Below, one piece after another: positions 1-9,900 of a stretch of 64,000 bases of DNA. Where the stretch lies: positions 62,001 to 126,000 of the forward strand of contig DAOSUR010000005.1 in the NCBI GenBank assembly GCA_035378985.1, given 5' to 3'. Below the pieces are notes generated by a model. The model was not told the origin of the DNA. It did not search any database and was given only the letters and a program-made list of their open reading frames with translations. This DNA comes from Anaerohalosphaeraceae bacterium. Its GTDB lineage: Bacteria; Planctomycetota; Phycisphaerae; Sedimentisphaerales; Anaerohalosphaeraceae. The position numbers and the translations under genes are program-made. Each line of letters begins with the position of its first letter. Positions within the stretch are counted from its first letter, which is position 1.

Positions 1-606
1 CTTTATGCGGTGCTGGCCCGCAGGGGCTTTTTCTCCCGCGACGAACTGCCCGGCCTGCGCTCGCTGAATTCGATGCTGCAGGGGCACCCGGATATGAACA
101 AAACTCCCGGCATCGACAGCACCTCCGGCTCTCTGGGCAACGGAATTTCCATCGGATTAGGAATGGTGCTGGCCGCCCGTCTGACGGGCTACGACTACTA
201 CACCTATGTCATTACCGGAGACGGAGAGCTTCAGGAAGGGGTGGTCTGGGAGGCGGCAACGGCGGCCGCCAAGTACAAAGCAGGCCGGCTGATTGTGCTG
301 GTGGACAACAACGGTCTGCAGAGCAGCGGCCCTGTAGAGGAGGTCAGCGGCCTTTATCCTATCCTGCCCAAGTGGGAGGCCTTCGGATGGCACTGTCAGG
401 AAATTGACGGCCACAGTTTCGAACAGATTCTCCCGGCCCTCCAAAAGGCCCGGGACTGCACAGACCGGCCGTCGCTCATTCTGGCCCATACCGTCAAGGG
501 CTGCGGGGTTCCTTTTATGATAGGCGACAATTCCTGGCACAAACGCGTCCCGACCGCAGAAGAATATCAGCAGGCGATGCGCATCCTCGGAGGACCCTGC
601 TCATGA
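1..606 (+). CDS. Transketolase N-terminal (TPP-binding) subunit, 5' end missing
   Basis: This is the TPP-binding half of a split transketolase, which moves two-carbon ketol units between sugar phosphates in the non-oxidative pentose phosphate pathway. The frame is open from base 1. Aligned with the second N-subunit in this window (17558-18439), about 89 residues, including the 'GHTGG' region, lie outside. The diphosphate/Mg motif is complete: GDGELQEG followed about 20 residues later by DNN. Later come 'EIDGHSFEQI' and 'AHTVKGCGVPFM', both typical of transketolase A subunits. The stop overlaps the next start (ATGA), so the two subunits are translationally coupled. Family assignment is secure; the sugar pathway it serves is inferred from neighbours only. 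Confidence 0.93.
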   Translation, partial: LYAVLARRGFFSRDELPGLRSLNSMLQGHPDMNKTPGIDSTSGSLGNGISIGLGMVLAARLTGYDYYTYVITGDGELQEGVVWEAATAAAKYKAGRLIVLVDNNGLQSSGPVEEVSGLYPILPKWEAFGWHCQEIDGHSFEQILPALQKARDCTDRPSLILAHTVKGCGVPFMIGDNSWHKRVPTAEEYQQAMRILGGPCS

Positions 607-1553
607 GCACTTTGGGCAACACCCGTCTGGCCTTTATTGAGACCCTGATTGAACTGGCTGAACAGGACCCCAAAACCGTTCTGGTCTGCGCCGATTCCGT
701 GCTGGTTGTCAAAGGCAGGGAGTTTGCGCGACGATTTCCGGACCGCTTTATTGACGTGGGAATCGCCGAACAAAACGCCGTGAACTGTGCGGCGGGTCTG
801 GCGGCCTGCGGTCTGGTTCCCTATGTGGCAACCTATGCGGGCTTTCTTACGATGCGGGCCTGCGAACAGGTGCGAACGTTCGTGGCCTATCCGGGACTGA
901 ATGTCAAACTCGTCGGGGCCAACGGCGGCATCAGCGCCGGAGAACGCGAGGGAGTAACTCATCAGTTCTTTGAAGACCTGGGCATCCTGCGCACCATTCC
1001 CGGCATCACCGTTGTCGTACCCGCCGACGACATTCAGGTGCGGCAGGCCGCACGAGCCCTTCACAAACTCCAGGGCCCGGCCTATCTGCGCATCGGCAGC
1101 GGACGCGACCCCCGGGCGGATTGTCAGGACATCCCTTTCGAACTGGGCAAAATCCGCATCCTGGCTGAACACGGAAAAGACGTTGCCCTCTTTACAAACG
1201 GTTTTGTTGTGAATCGCGCCCTGCAGGCGGCTGAACGGCTCGCCCGGGAGGGAATCCGCGCCGTCGTTGCAGATGTCCATACCCTCAAACCCCTCGATGT
1301 GCCCGGAATCGTTTCCCTCTTAACGCAGACCGGAGCTGCTGTAACGGTGGAAGATCACAATATCATCGGCGGATTAGGCAGCGCCGTAGCCGAATGCAGC
1401 GCGGAGGAATGCCCTGCCCCCGTCAAACGAGTGGGGCTGCCGGACTGCTACCCCCGCTCCGGAACGCCGGAGGCACTGCTGGATTACTATCATATCGGGA
1501 TAAACGATATCGTGGAGGCCGCTCGGGCCGCTGTAAAGAAGAAAAAGACATGA
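603..1553 (+). CDS. Transketolase C-terminal (pyrimidine-binding) subunit
   Basis: Second half of the split transketolase, 316 residues. It holds the pyrimidine-binding domain, with the conserved 'DVGIAEQNAVNCAAGLA' segment whose Glu activates the TPP aminopyrimidine, and a C-terminal transketolase domain ('VADVHTLKPLD', 'VTVEDHNIIGGLGSAVAE'). The start ATG overlaps the stop of the N subunit, and its own stop overlaps the start of the next gene in the same ATGA fashion, so at least three genes form one operon. It is paralogous to 16596-17561, giving two complete split transketolases in 18 kb. Specific substrates cannot be read from sequence. Confidence 0.93.
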   Translation: MSTLGNTRLAFIETLIELAEQDPKTVLVCADSVLVVKGREFARRFPDRFIDVGIAEQNAVNCAAGLAACGLVPYVATYAGFLTMRACEQVRTFVAYPGLNVKLVGANGGISAGEREGVTHQFFEDLGILRTIPGITVVVPADDIQVRQAARALHKLQGPAYLRIGSGRDPRADCQDIPFELGKIRILAEHGKDVALFTNGFVVNRALQAAERLAREGIRAVVADVHTLKPLDVPGIVSLLTQTGAAVTVEDHNIIGGLGSAVAECSAEECPAPVKRVGLPDCYPRSGTPEALLDYYHIGINDIVEAARAAVKKKKT

Positions 1554-2203
1554 AGAAAAAACGACTCACACTTATTCATACCTCCCCTCTGATGATTCCG
1601 GTCTTCAATGACCTGTGCCGCCGGCTTCTGCCGGACATCGAAACGGTGCATATGGTAGACGAGGGGCTTCTGAAGGACATTCTTCGGGAAGGATGCCTCA
1701 CCAAGCCGACCGCCCGCCGTCTGGTCGGCCATATTCTCTCGGCGGAACAGGCGGGAACGGATGCTATCCTCGTAACCTGCTCCTCCCTCGGCAAAGCCGC
1801 CGAAATCGGAAGGGAACTGGCAACCGTCCCCGTCATACGAGTGGATGAGCCGATGGCTAAAGCAGCCGTCCAAATCGGCAAACGAATCGGCGTCATCGCC
1901 ACCCTGCCGTCCACCCTGAATCCCACGGCCGAGCTCATCTGCAGACAGGGCCCCAAAGACATCGAATTGACGGCAAAACTCTGTGAAGGGGCTTTTGAGG
2001 CCGTCCTTTCCGGCAATCCGGCCGTCCATGACAAAATCGTATCCGAAGGCATCCTCGAGCTGGCCGGACGGGTGGATGTCATCGTGCTGGCCCAGGCCTC
2101 CATGGCACGCGTGGTTCAGACGATTCCGCCGGAACGGCTGACGGTTCCGGTGCTTTCCAGCCCCCAGCCGGCCATCGAATATCTGACCTCCGTGCTTAAA
2201 TAA
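1550..2203 (+). CDS. Aspartate/glutamate racemase-family protein
   Basis: 217 residues starting at the ATG that overlaps the transketolase stop; an upstream in-frame start inside the previous gene was rejected. The fold signature is that of the Asp/Glu/hydantoin racemase superfamily: 'LIHTSPLMIPVFNDL' at the N terminus, 'AILVTCSSLG' carrying Cys77, and 'VDVIVLAQASMARV' near the C terminus. Classical racemases use two cysteines. Here the second position reads Gln (about residue 182), as in decarboxylase- or isomerase-like branches of the superfamily, so a true two-base amino-acid racemase is unlikely. Its place between a transketolase and a transporter suggests a role with a small carboxylate or sugar acid, which is inference. 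Confidence 0.75.
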   Translation: MKKKRLTLIHTSPLMIPVFNDLCRRLLPDIETVHMVDEGLLKDILREGCLTKPTARRLVGHILSAEQAGTDAILVTCSSLGKAAEIGRELATVPVIRVDEPMAKAAVQIGKRIGVIATLPSTLNPTAELICRQGPKDIELTAKLCEGAFEAVLSGNPAVHDKIVSEGILELAGRVDVIVLAQASMARVVQTIPPERLTVPVLSSPQPAIEYLTSVLK

Positions 2204-2249
2204 AACCGTCGCCAATGTGCAATTGTTCCCTATTTATACAGGAGGGTTG

Positions 2250-3365
2250 ATGGCTATACGAAAAAAGGTCAGTCTCTTTCAAACAGCATTGGGATTGTCC
2301 GCCGCCTGCCTGCTCGCAGCCCTGCTGTTCGGTCTGCTTATCCCGGCGCCGATGCCGGCCAAAATCTTCGCAGCAGCTTGTCCCGTTCTCCTGGCCGTGG
2401 GGCTGTCGGATACCCCCCTCAAAGGGTTTCGATATACCGTCTGCATCATCGCCGCTGTGACGGCCCCCCTGTGTTTTCCGGAGCATTTCCTCCGCATCGG
2501 GCCTGTTAACCTGCAGGACCGCCGTCTGATTCTGCCGATTGTGCAGCTGGTGATGTTCGGCATGGAAACACAAATGAGCATCCAGGACTTTCTGGGTGTG
2601 GCCAAAATGCCCAAAGCGGTCTTCATCGGAACGGCCTGCCAGTTTACCATCATGCCGCTGGTCGGCTTTGCCCTGGCCAAAACCTTCGGCTTTCCGCCGG
2701 AAATCGCCGCCGGCATCATTCTGATCGGCTCCTGCTCCAGCGGTTTGGCCTCGAACGTAATGAACTACATCGCCGGAGCCAACCTGGCCCTGTCTGTGAC
2801 GCTGACCGCACTGGCCCAGCTGCTGGCGCCGCTGCTGACTCCCCTGTGGATGAAGCTGCTGGCCGGAGAAATGGTTCACATCCAATTCCTCAAAATGATG
2901 CAGGAAATCATCCTGATGGTCCTGCTTCCCATCGCGGCGGCCTTTGTGTATAACGCTGTTCGAAAAGAACGCTGGCATCGACTGCATCGGTGGATGCCAA
3001 TTCTGTCTATGGCGGGCATCCTTTACTTCACCGCCGTCACGACGGCCGCCGGACGCGATCACCTGCTGAACATCGGCATCCTGCTTTTTGCGGCCGCCGC
3101 CCTGCACAATACGCTGGGCTATTTTCTGGGCTATTGGGCGACCCGGCTGTGCGGACTCGATAAAAACTCCTGCCGGACCATCGCGATTGAAGTCGGCCTG
3201 CAGAACGGAGGCATGGCTTCCGGCCTGGCTGCGGCTATGGGAAAACTGGCCACCGTCGGTCTGGCCGCCGCCGTCTTCAGCCCCTGGATGAATGTGTCCG
3301 GCTCCATCCTGGCCAATTACTGGCGCAAACACCCGCCGAACGACACCCCTTCGGCATCGGGTTAA
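2250..3365 (+). CDS. BASS-family (bile acid:sodium symporter-like) transporter
   Basis: 371-residue integral membrane protein with about ten hydrophobic segments. Two BASS signatures are visible: 'GSCSSGLASNVMNYIAGANLALS' in the middle and 'AIEVGLQNGGMASGLA' near the C terminus. These correspond to the paired crossover helices that bind Na+ and an organic anion in this family. The ATG at 2250 has a good ribosome site (GGAGGG at 2241-2246); an in-frame TTG-like start at 2217 has none. As last gene of the transketolase operon it probably imports a small organic acid such as a 2-oxo acid or sugar acid (inference). It converges with the next gene on the opposite strand, overlapping it by four bases. 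Confidence 0.82.
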   Translation: MAIRKKVSLFQTALGLSAACLLAALLFGLLIPAPMPAKIFAAACPVLLAVGLSDTPLKGFRYTVCIIAAVTAPLCFPEHFLRIGPVNLQDRRLILPIVQLVMFGMETQMSIQDFLGVAKMPKAVFIGTACQFTIMPLVGFALAKTFGFPPEIAAGIILIGSCSSGLASNVMNYIAGANLALSVTLTALAQLLAPLLTPLWMKLLAGEMVHIQFLKMMQEIILMVLLPIAAAFVYNAVRKERWHRLHRWMPILSMAGILYFTAVTTAAGRDHLLNIGILLFAAAALHNTLGYFLGYWATRLCGLDKNSCRTIAIEVGLQNGGMASGLAAAMGKLATVGLAAAVFSPWMNVSGSILANYWRKHPPNDTPSASG

Positions 3366-4930
3366 TCCACCCGCTGCAGCCGCAGCGCCATATACGGCCG
3401 ACCCGGCAGCGGAATGTGCCGGCCGTCTTTGTCCGCAAACGTATAGGCATCCTTCTGCCGGACTTCGAACACCTCCTGAACCGGCTCAATCGTCATATTC
3501 CAGGTATCAATCACCTCCGCCTTGAACCGCATCCCGTCTTTGAGATTTTTCTTGGGCAGGCGAAACGTCCACCGGTCCATCGCTTCCCGCCCGAAATAAA
3601 TCAGATAATACTCTCCCGCTCGTCCCCCGATATTCGGCTCAAAGGCATAGTCAATCGGGTCAATCCCCTCCGAGGGTCCGGACTCGATAATCTTTCGCAG
3701 AAACGCAATCCGCGGAGGGCTTTGCCCCTGCATCCTGCCGCCGATGGAAATCCACGTCGGGTCCTCCGATGTCCCATAGCAGTCCCCATGCGTTGCATAC
3801 GCCCCGCCGATATAGGCCGACCAAAACCGAAACACCATCTCCTCGCCGGAGATATTCCCCCATCGTCGGGGAATATTCCCCTCGTAGTTAATCTCATCGT
3901 GCACAATCGGCTTTTGATACATATCCCGCAGCATCGGCGAAATTCCCAGATACCGCACGGCCATGTAATACTGAAGACTCACATGCGTCACCCACGGCTT
4001 GTTGTAATCGTAAATTCGGTCTGCATTGTGAATGGACCGCAAATGGCCGTACGGGTCGCGCTCCTGCACAATCTGAAACATCCGGTCCCAGTCCGCATCC
4101 GTCCAGTACTTCAGAAAACTGTTTTCATTTGCCAGACACCACCAGACATTCCGATAGGCCGCAAACCGGGCAATTACGTAGCGCAGATACTGCTCGTTCG
4201 TCGCCGCATCCATCCGGTCAAACCCCCACGTGCCGTCATCATACGGATGAAAGATAATCAAATCCGCTTCCATTCCCAAATCGCGGAACTGCCGGACACA
4301 CCATTCCAGATTCCGGAAATACCCCGGATTGAACCGCGAAAAATCCCAGGTCTGCCTCGAATCCCCGACAAATGCAAATTCCTTAAGCCGGTTCGGTCCC
4401 TTGACATAGTGTTCCTTGCACGGCGGAATCAGCAGAAACCTCGCCTTGTTAAACGGCGACTGTTTGAGCGTCTCCAGTGTCTGTTTTTTCAGTTCCTCCG
4501 TCTGAAACGGCCATTCATAAAGGGTTGTTCCGAACGGGAAGAACGGCGTGCCGTCCGCATAAGCAAAATGATATTGATTGCGCACCCGCACAGGCCCGTG
4601 ATTGCCGGGTCCGGGGGCTGTGCAGACAAACTGCCCCTCCTTGCCGTCCAGCTCCGGATAATTGCTGCGCGTTTTATATCTCCAGACGCCCTGCGCATCC
4701 GGCATAAACCGAACCTTAAACACGCCGTCGCCGTCATAAAAGCCCTCCGGCTCAAACCGCCTCCCGGCGTTTTCAAAGACGGCGCTGAATTCAACCCCGA
4801 CAAACGGATTGCCGCTTGAAGGCCCTTTCAGAGTCAGTTCAAAAAAATCCCACTGCTCCACCCTGTCGGAGTCGGCCGCACAGAGGCATCCGGCCAGCCC
4901 CATCCAGAGAAACAGAGTCATCTTCTTCAT
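3362..4930 (-). CDS. DUF5060/DUF4038/DUF5605-type putative glycoside hydrolase, lipoprotein
   Basis: 522 residues from an ATG preceded by AGGAAAGG. The N terminus is a lipoprotein-type signal peptide (MKKMTLFLWMGLAGC, lipobox LAGC). It is followed by an Ig-like DUF5060 domain ('VEQWDFFELTLKG', 'GFYDGDGVFKVRF') and a DUF4038-type TIM barrel ('YADGTPFFPFGTTLYEW', 'NVWWCLANEN', 'KPIVHDEINYEGN'), which carry the Glu residues expected of a retaining hydrolase. A DUF5605-like C-terminal domain ends in 'LPGRPYMALRLQ'. DUF4038 includes GH140 apiosidases, but this architecture has no assigned activity here. It is the last gene of the minus-strand glycan operon and a clear paralogue of 18436-20019. Confidence 0.8.
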   Translation of the reverse strand: MKKMTLFLWMGLAGCLCAADSDRVEQWDFFELTLKGPSSGNPFVGVEFSAVFENAGRRFEPEGFYDGDGVFKVRFMPDAQGVWRYKTRSNYPELDGKEGQFVCTAPGPGNHGPVRVRNQYHFAYADGTPFFPFGTTLYEWPFQTEELKKQTLETLKQSPFNKARFLLIPPCKEHYVKGPNRLKEFAFVGDSRQTWDFSRFNPGYFRNLEWCVRQFRDLGMEADLIIFHPYDDGTWGFDRMDAATNEQYLRYVIARFAAYRNVWWCLANENSFLKYWTDADWDRMFQIVQERDPYGHLRSIHNADRIYDYNKPWVTHVSLQYYMAVRYLGISPMLRDMYQKPIVHDEINYEGNIPRRWGNISGEEMVFRFWSAYIGGAYATHGDCYGTSEDPTWISIGGRMQGQSPPRIAFLRKIIESGPSEGIDPIDYAFEPNIGGRAGEYYLIYFGREAMDRWTFRLPKKNLKDGMRFKAEVIDTWNMTIEPVQEVFEVRQKDAYTFADKDGRHIPLPGRPYMALRLQRVD

Positions 4931-4972
4931 TGTCCTTTCCTTTCCCACACATCGAAAGGTTGTCGAAACGCT

Positions 4973-6979
4973 CTATCGCACCGGCAGCCAGACGCACATC
5001 TCGCCTTCGCCGCGGTTGCCCCAGGCATAATAGGGAACCAGACAGAGGCGAATTGAATCGGGCTTCTTCAAGCGGACGGGGCGATAAAGCTCATCACCCC
5101 ACGGCCGCCCGTCTGCAATATACCCTCGCCCTTCCACAACCACGACGCCGCCCAGCAGGTCCTGTCTTCGGCGGGCTTTCCAGTCATCCGAAGGCCGCAC
5201 AGATGCATCCGCCGGCCGAATCCCTTCCGGCAAATCCGCCGACTCCAGACAATAAACAATCGGCCCGCGCTGCAGCGCCGCCTGGCCGCGAATCTCCTCC
5301 GCCAGCGGATGTCCTTCCATCCACTGCAGCTCCATCGGAAACTCCAGTTCAATCCGGTCGCCGGCGTTCCAGGTCCGCCGAAGCGGAACATACTGCGACG
5401 GCGCCGCCTGAGCGGCGGCCGTGCGCCCGTTGATTCTGATGCGGGCCCCCGCCGACCAGCCCGGAATCCGCACAAAGACGGTAAACGGCTCCTTCGGCGA
5501 CTCTTCCATCGTAAGCAAAACCGTTCCGTCCCAGGGATAATCCGTCATTTGCCGAAGCCGAATCTTCTGTCCAGACAGCAGTTTCGTTTCCAGAACATTG
5601 CCGCCGTACAGGTGCACATACACCCCTTCCGGCGACAGACTGTAGGCATATTCGGCGGATTCGGCAATCATCCGTACAACATTCGGAGGACAGCAGAAGC
5701 AGCTGATATAGGGCTGACGATAGCGCGACCAGCGCAATTCAAACGGCAAATCCTTTGTCACCCGCAGCGGATTGGTATAGAAAAACTTTGTCCCGTCCAG
5801 ACTGACGGCCGCCAAAACGCCGTTGTACAGCGCCTGCTCCATCGCGTCGGCATACCGCGCCTCGCCGGTCAGCATCAGCATCCGCTTGTTCCACAGGACA
5901 AACCCAACCGTCGCACACGATTCATTGTGCGCCGTGAGATTCGGCAGCTGATACGGCCGGCCGTAGGCCTGATGTACCGGCTGAATGCTGTCCTGCTTCC
6001 ACGAGCCGTCCGGCGAGGCCCCGTTATAGAGTGCCCCCGTCGCCCCGATAATATACAGTTTGCGGCTGACTACATCCTTCCAGATGCTCTCCAGCGGTGT
6101 CCGGAGACGCTCATCACCCGTCTCAGCCAGCAGGTCGGCCGCCCCGGCATACAGATAATTGGCCCGAACCGCATGGCCGACCGCCTCCCGCTGCTCATAG
6201 AAAGGAATCCGGTCCTGATTGTCATCCATCCCGTTTTTGTACAGACTGCGAATCTCCATCAGCCCTTTCAGCAGCTCCAGATACCTCGGCTCTCCCGTAA
6301 TTCGATACAGGTCCGCCGTCCCCATATAGTGCGACGGACAAATCGCGTTGGCCGCCAGCGTCTCGGGCCGCGTCTTATATACGCCGTACAAATAATCGGC
6401 GGCCTTGCGGGCAATCTGAAGCAGCGTCGTTTTCCCCGTCGCCTGATAATGCACACACGCACAGGTCATCAGGTGGCCCATATTATACGTTTCAAAATCC
6501 AGCCGCTGGGCGAACTCCGCCGCCTGGGCCGCACCGGTCCGCTGCGCAATCAGCACGGGCGTATGAATATACCCATCCGGCCGCTGCGCAGCGCCGATGA
6601 CTTCAATGATTTCATCCATCTGGCGGTTGAGGACCTCATCTTTTGTCACGGCATAGACATAGGCCGCCGCCTCCAGCCACTTATAAAAATCCCCGTCATT
6701 CCATTTCGGCCCGCGATGCTGCCCTTCTTTTTTTCCGGCGGCAATCAGAAAGTTCTCCCACGCATGACTGACATTCGGGTCCGACAGCAGACGCCACATA
6801 TTCGGAACCATCACGTCCCGACATACGGCAAACCGCTCCGCCCAAAACCCTTCCGTCCACCGCACCGAACCGAATTGCGGATTTCCCAGCTTCGCATAGC
6901 GGCTGAGCGCCGGTGCAGACCCGACGGCGGAGAGAACCGCCGCCAGGGCAAAAAGAACCATTCGGCTGAATTTGTTCAT
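4973..6979 (-). CDS. GH127 beta-L-arabinofuranosidase (DUF1680), secreted
   Basis: 668 residues from the ATG that overlaps the GH2 stop; the signal peptide ends near 'SAPALS'. GH127 enzymes release beta-L-arabinofuranose and use a zinc-bound cysteine nucleophile. The required residues are present: 'HNESCAT' supplies Glu353 and Cys355, and 'ISCFCCPPN' supplies Cys427, Cys429 and Cys430. The (alpha/alpha)6 barrel is followed by beta-sandwich sequence from about residue 450. It sits between a GH2 and a DUF4038 protein in one operon, which fits stepwise removal of arabinose side chains. Related families (GH121/GH146-like) cannot be excluded without a search. Confidence 0.87.
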   Translation of the reverse strand: MNKFSRMVLFALAAVLSAVGSAPALSRYAKLGNPQFGSVRWTEGFWAERFAVCRDVMVPNMWRLLSDPNVSHAWENFLIAAGKKEGQHRGPKWNDGDFYKWLEAAAYVYAVTKDEVLNRQMDEIIEVIGAAQRPDGYIHTPVLIAQRTGAAQAAEFAQRLDFETYNMGHLMTCACVHYQATGKTTLLQIARKAADYLYGVYKTRPETLAANAICPSHYMGTADLYRITGEPRYLELLKGLMEIRSLYKNGMDDNQDRIPFYEQREAVGHAVRANYLYAGAADLLAETGDERLRTPLESIWKDVVSRKLYIIGATGALYNGASPDGSWKQDSIQPVHQAYGRPYQLPNLTAHNESCATVGFVLWNKRMLMLTGEARYADAMEQALYNGVLAAVSLDGTKFFYTNPLRVTKDLPFELRWSRYRQPYISCFCCPPNVVRMIAESAEYAYSLSPEGVYVHLYGGNVLETKLLSGQKIRLRQMTDYPWDGTVLLTMEESPKEPFTVFVRIPGWSAGARIRINGRTAAAQAAPSQYVPLRRTWNAGDRIELEFPMELQWMEGHPLAEEIRGQAALQRGPIVYCLESADLPEGIRPADASVRPSDDWKARRRQDLLGGVVVVEGRGYIADGRPWGDELYRPVRLKKPDSIRLCLVPYYAWGNRGEGEMCVWLPVR

Positions 6980-9900
6980 TTTCGACTCTCCCTGATTTCT
7001 GTATTCTGAATAGAGGTCTGCATCAAATCCGCCGACCCGGCGTCTTTGCCGGCTCGACACGGAGAAAACCGCAGACGCATCTGGACGGGTTCCGGCGGGA
7101 CCTCGTACTTCGGAAGCACCCCCGGACCGCAGCTGGCGTTGCCCAGCCCGCTGTGACGGGCATCCAGCGAGACAATCACTTCATTTCGGGCGGTCAGTTC
7201 AAAAGGATGAGCAGCCTTCTCCAAATCCTCCGCCGTATAAGGCAGAGCCGAAAAAGCCATCGGTTCTTCCGCCGTAATCCGCAGCCCCTGCCCGGAGACA
7301 TCCGTCAGCTCAAGCCACCGTACATCCGTCCGCAGCCCCGTTTCCTGCGGCCGCGGATAGGGAACATACATCTCCTGCACCGCCGCCGACCAAAGGCCGA
7401 TGTCTGCCGAGCTGTTTCGGTCCGGATAATTTTCCTGCGGTCCGCGCCCATACCAGCGAACGAACGCATACTTCCCGGCCAGATGCAGAACCAGCCCCAT
7501 CCTCGGCAGCGGCGGCAGTGTCCCGAACGGCTCAAAACGATGAACTGATTCAATCACACCGTCCCCCTGCACCGTCCACTCCGTCCGGTGAACCAACCCG
7601 GCTCCGGACGGGGTTGTGCTGACGGCTTCTGTTTGTATCTGAACCGAGCCCGATTCTTTTTTGGAAACCTGCAATGACTTCACCGTTCGACTCAGACGGT
7701 CCAGCCCCGCCTGCCGCCACTCATACGCCCGGCCCTTTCCGAAAGCCCTGTCATTGCTTGTCGGCGCCCGATAGACCTGCAGAACGGGGCCGCCCTGCGG
7801 CGACAAAAGTTCCCGCCCGTCATACACCAGCGAAGAAAGCGTACCGGTTTGTCGGCTGAAAACAGCCTCAAAATTTTGTCCCTTTATCCGGACACCATCG
7901 GGCTCTTCCAGAACATCAATCTGCGGCACAGATACCGAACGGCTGCTTTCCTCCGGCTTGATCTCCCTGACCGGCAGCTGCTCCCAGGCAACCTCATAGC
8001 CCGCCGGGGCCCAAAGGGTCGGCTCCGTCAGATGAAAACTCACACGAACCCGATAATCCCCCGCCGCCGGCGGCTCCGGCAGCTCCAGCGGCAATACCGC
8101 CGTCGTCTCCTCGCCGGGCCCGCACTCAAGCCGTCCCAGCGTCCCCGACTGAATTGCTATCCCGTCCCGCGTCAGAGACCAGCGGGCCTCCAGCGTATTC
8201 AGATTCGTAAACACATACCGGTTGATGACTCGAATGGTGCGCGGTCCGCCGTCCGCCGCTTCAATCCGCACCGGCTGATAGACCTTCTTAACCTCCCGGA
8301 GTTTGGGTGTTACGGTCCGGTCGGCCAAGACCAGTCCGTTCAGGCAGAAGTCTTTCGAGTTCGGCTGGTCGCCGAAATCTCCACCGTAAGCAAAATATTC
8401 TCGGCCGTCGGCCGTCCGCCGACGAATCCCCTGATCCGCCCAGTCCCAGATAAACCCGCCGACAAGCCGCGGATTGGATTCTATCTCCTCCCAGTATTCC
8501 TTCAGATTGCCGACGGCATTGCCCATTGCATGAGCATACTCACACATCAGAACCGGACGGCTGTCCCGATTGTCCTGCGCCATCTGCAGAATGCGGGGCC
8601 AGCGCTTGTCCATCGGCGATTCATAAAGGTCCCGGACTTTCGGGTACATCCGGCTGATAAAATCCACCGCCGCGGGGTCGCGCGGGTCATTGACATCCTC
8701 CGCAGACGCCTGCGCCCCTTCGTAATGAATCGGCCGCGTCGGGTCAAACGCCCGTATCCAGGCCGCCAGCGCCGCAAAATTCGGCCCCCAGCCGGACTCA
8801 TTCCCCAGCGACCAGACTATCACGGAAGGATGGTTTTTGTCCCGCTGAACCATGCGGATGCCGCGGTCCCCAAAAGCGGTCTGCCAGCTCGGCTCATTGG
8901 CCGGGAGTCCCCGAACGCCGTGACTTTCGATATTCGCCTCATCGATTATGTAAATCCCGTATTCATCGCACAGGTCATACCAGCGCGGGTCATTCGGATA
9001 ATGGGCGGTACGCACGGCATTGATATTGAACCGCTTCATCAGGACAATATCCTCCCGCATCCGCTCCAGCGGGACGGCCTGTCCATAGTCCGGGTCAAAT
9101 TCATGCCGATTCACCCCATACAGCCGCACCGGCCGGCCGTTTATCAGCAGTCGGCCATTCTCGATGCGCACCTGCCGGAACCCCACCCGGCACGAAACCG
9201 CCTCCGCCGTGCGGCCCTCGGAATCTTCCAGCGTCAGCACCAGCGTATAAAGATGCGGCGTTTCCGCCGACCACAGCCGCGGATTGTGCACCGTCCCCTG
9301 CAGCCATTCAAATTTGGCCGGTCCGCGCTGCGGCGTTCGCTCGTTGAGAACCTCCGCCGAATAGTCCGCATTCAAAATCTTCTCGGCATCACACCGCAGC
9401 GGCTCCGGCCACACCGCCTGCCCCGACGGGTCATACAGCCGGGCCCGAACGGCCCATCCGGAAATCTCGACATCGCCCGCACGGTCCAGCCGGGGCTGAA
9501 TCAGCACACGCCACACAGAGTCCCCCGCCTCGGGCTCCGTGCGGACGGCAAAATCGGCAATCCGAACCGCTCCGGCGCAGTACAGAAAAACCTCCCGGAA
9601 GATGCCGCTCAGATGCCACATATCCTGCCCTTCGAGATAACTGCCGTCGGACCAGCGGTACACCTCCGCCGCCAGGACATTGCGTCCGGTTCGCACATAC
9701 GGCGTAATCTCAAACTCTGCGGGCGTCATACTCCCCTGGCTGTACCCGACAAAGACCCCATTCACCCAGACATAGAAGGCGCTCTTGACGCCGGCGAAAT
9801 GAAGAAAAACCCTCCGGCCCTTCCAGACCGCCGGCAGCTCGAACGTCCGCCGATACGAGCCGACCGGATTGCGGTTTCTCCATGAGGTCCATTCCTTCGG

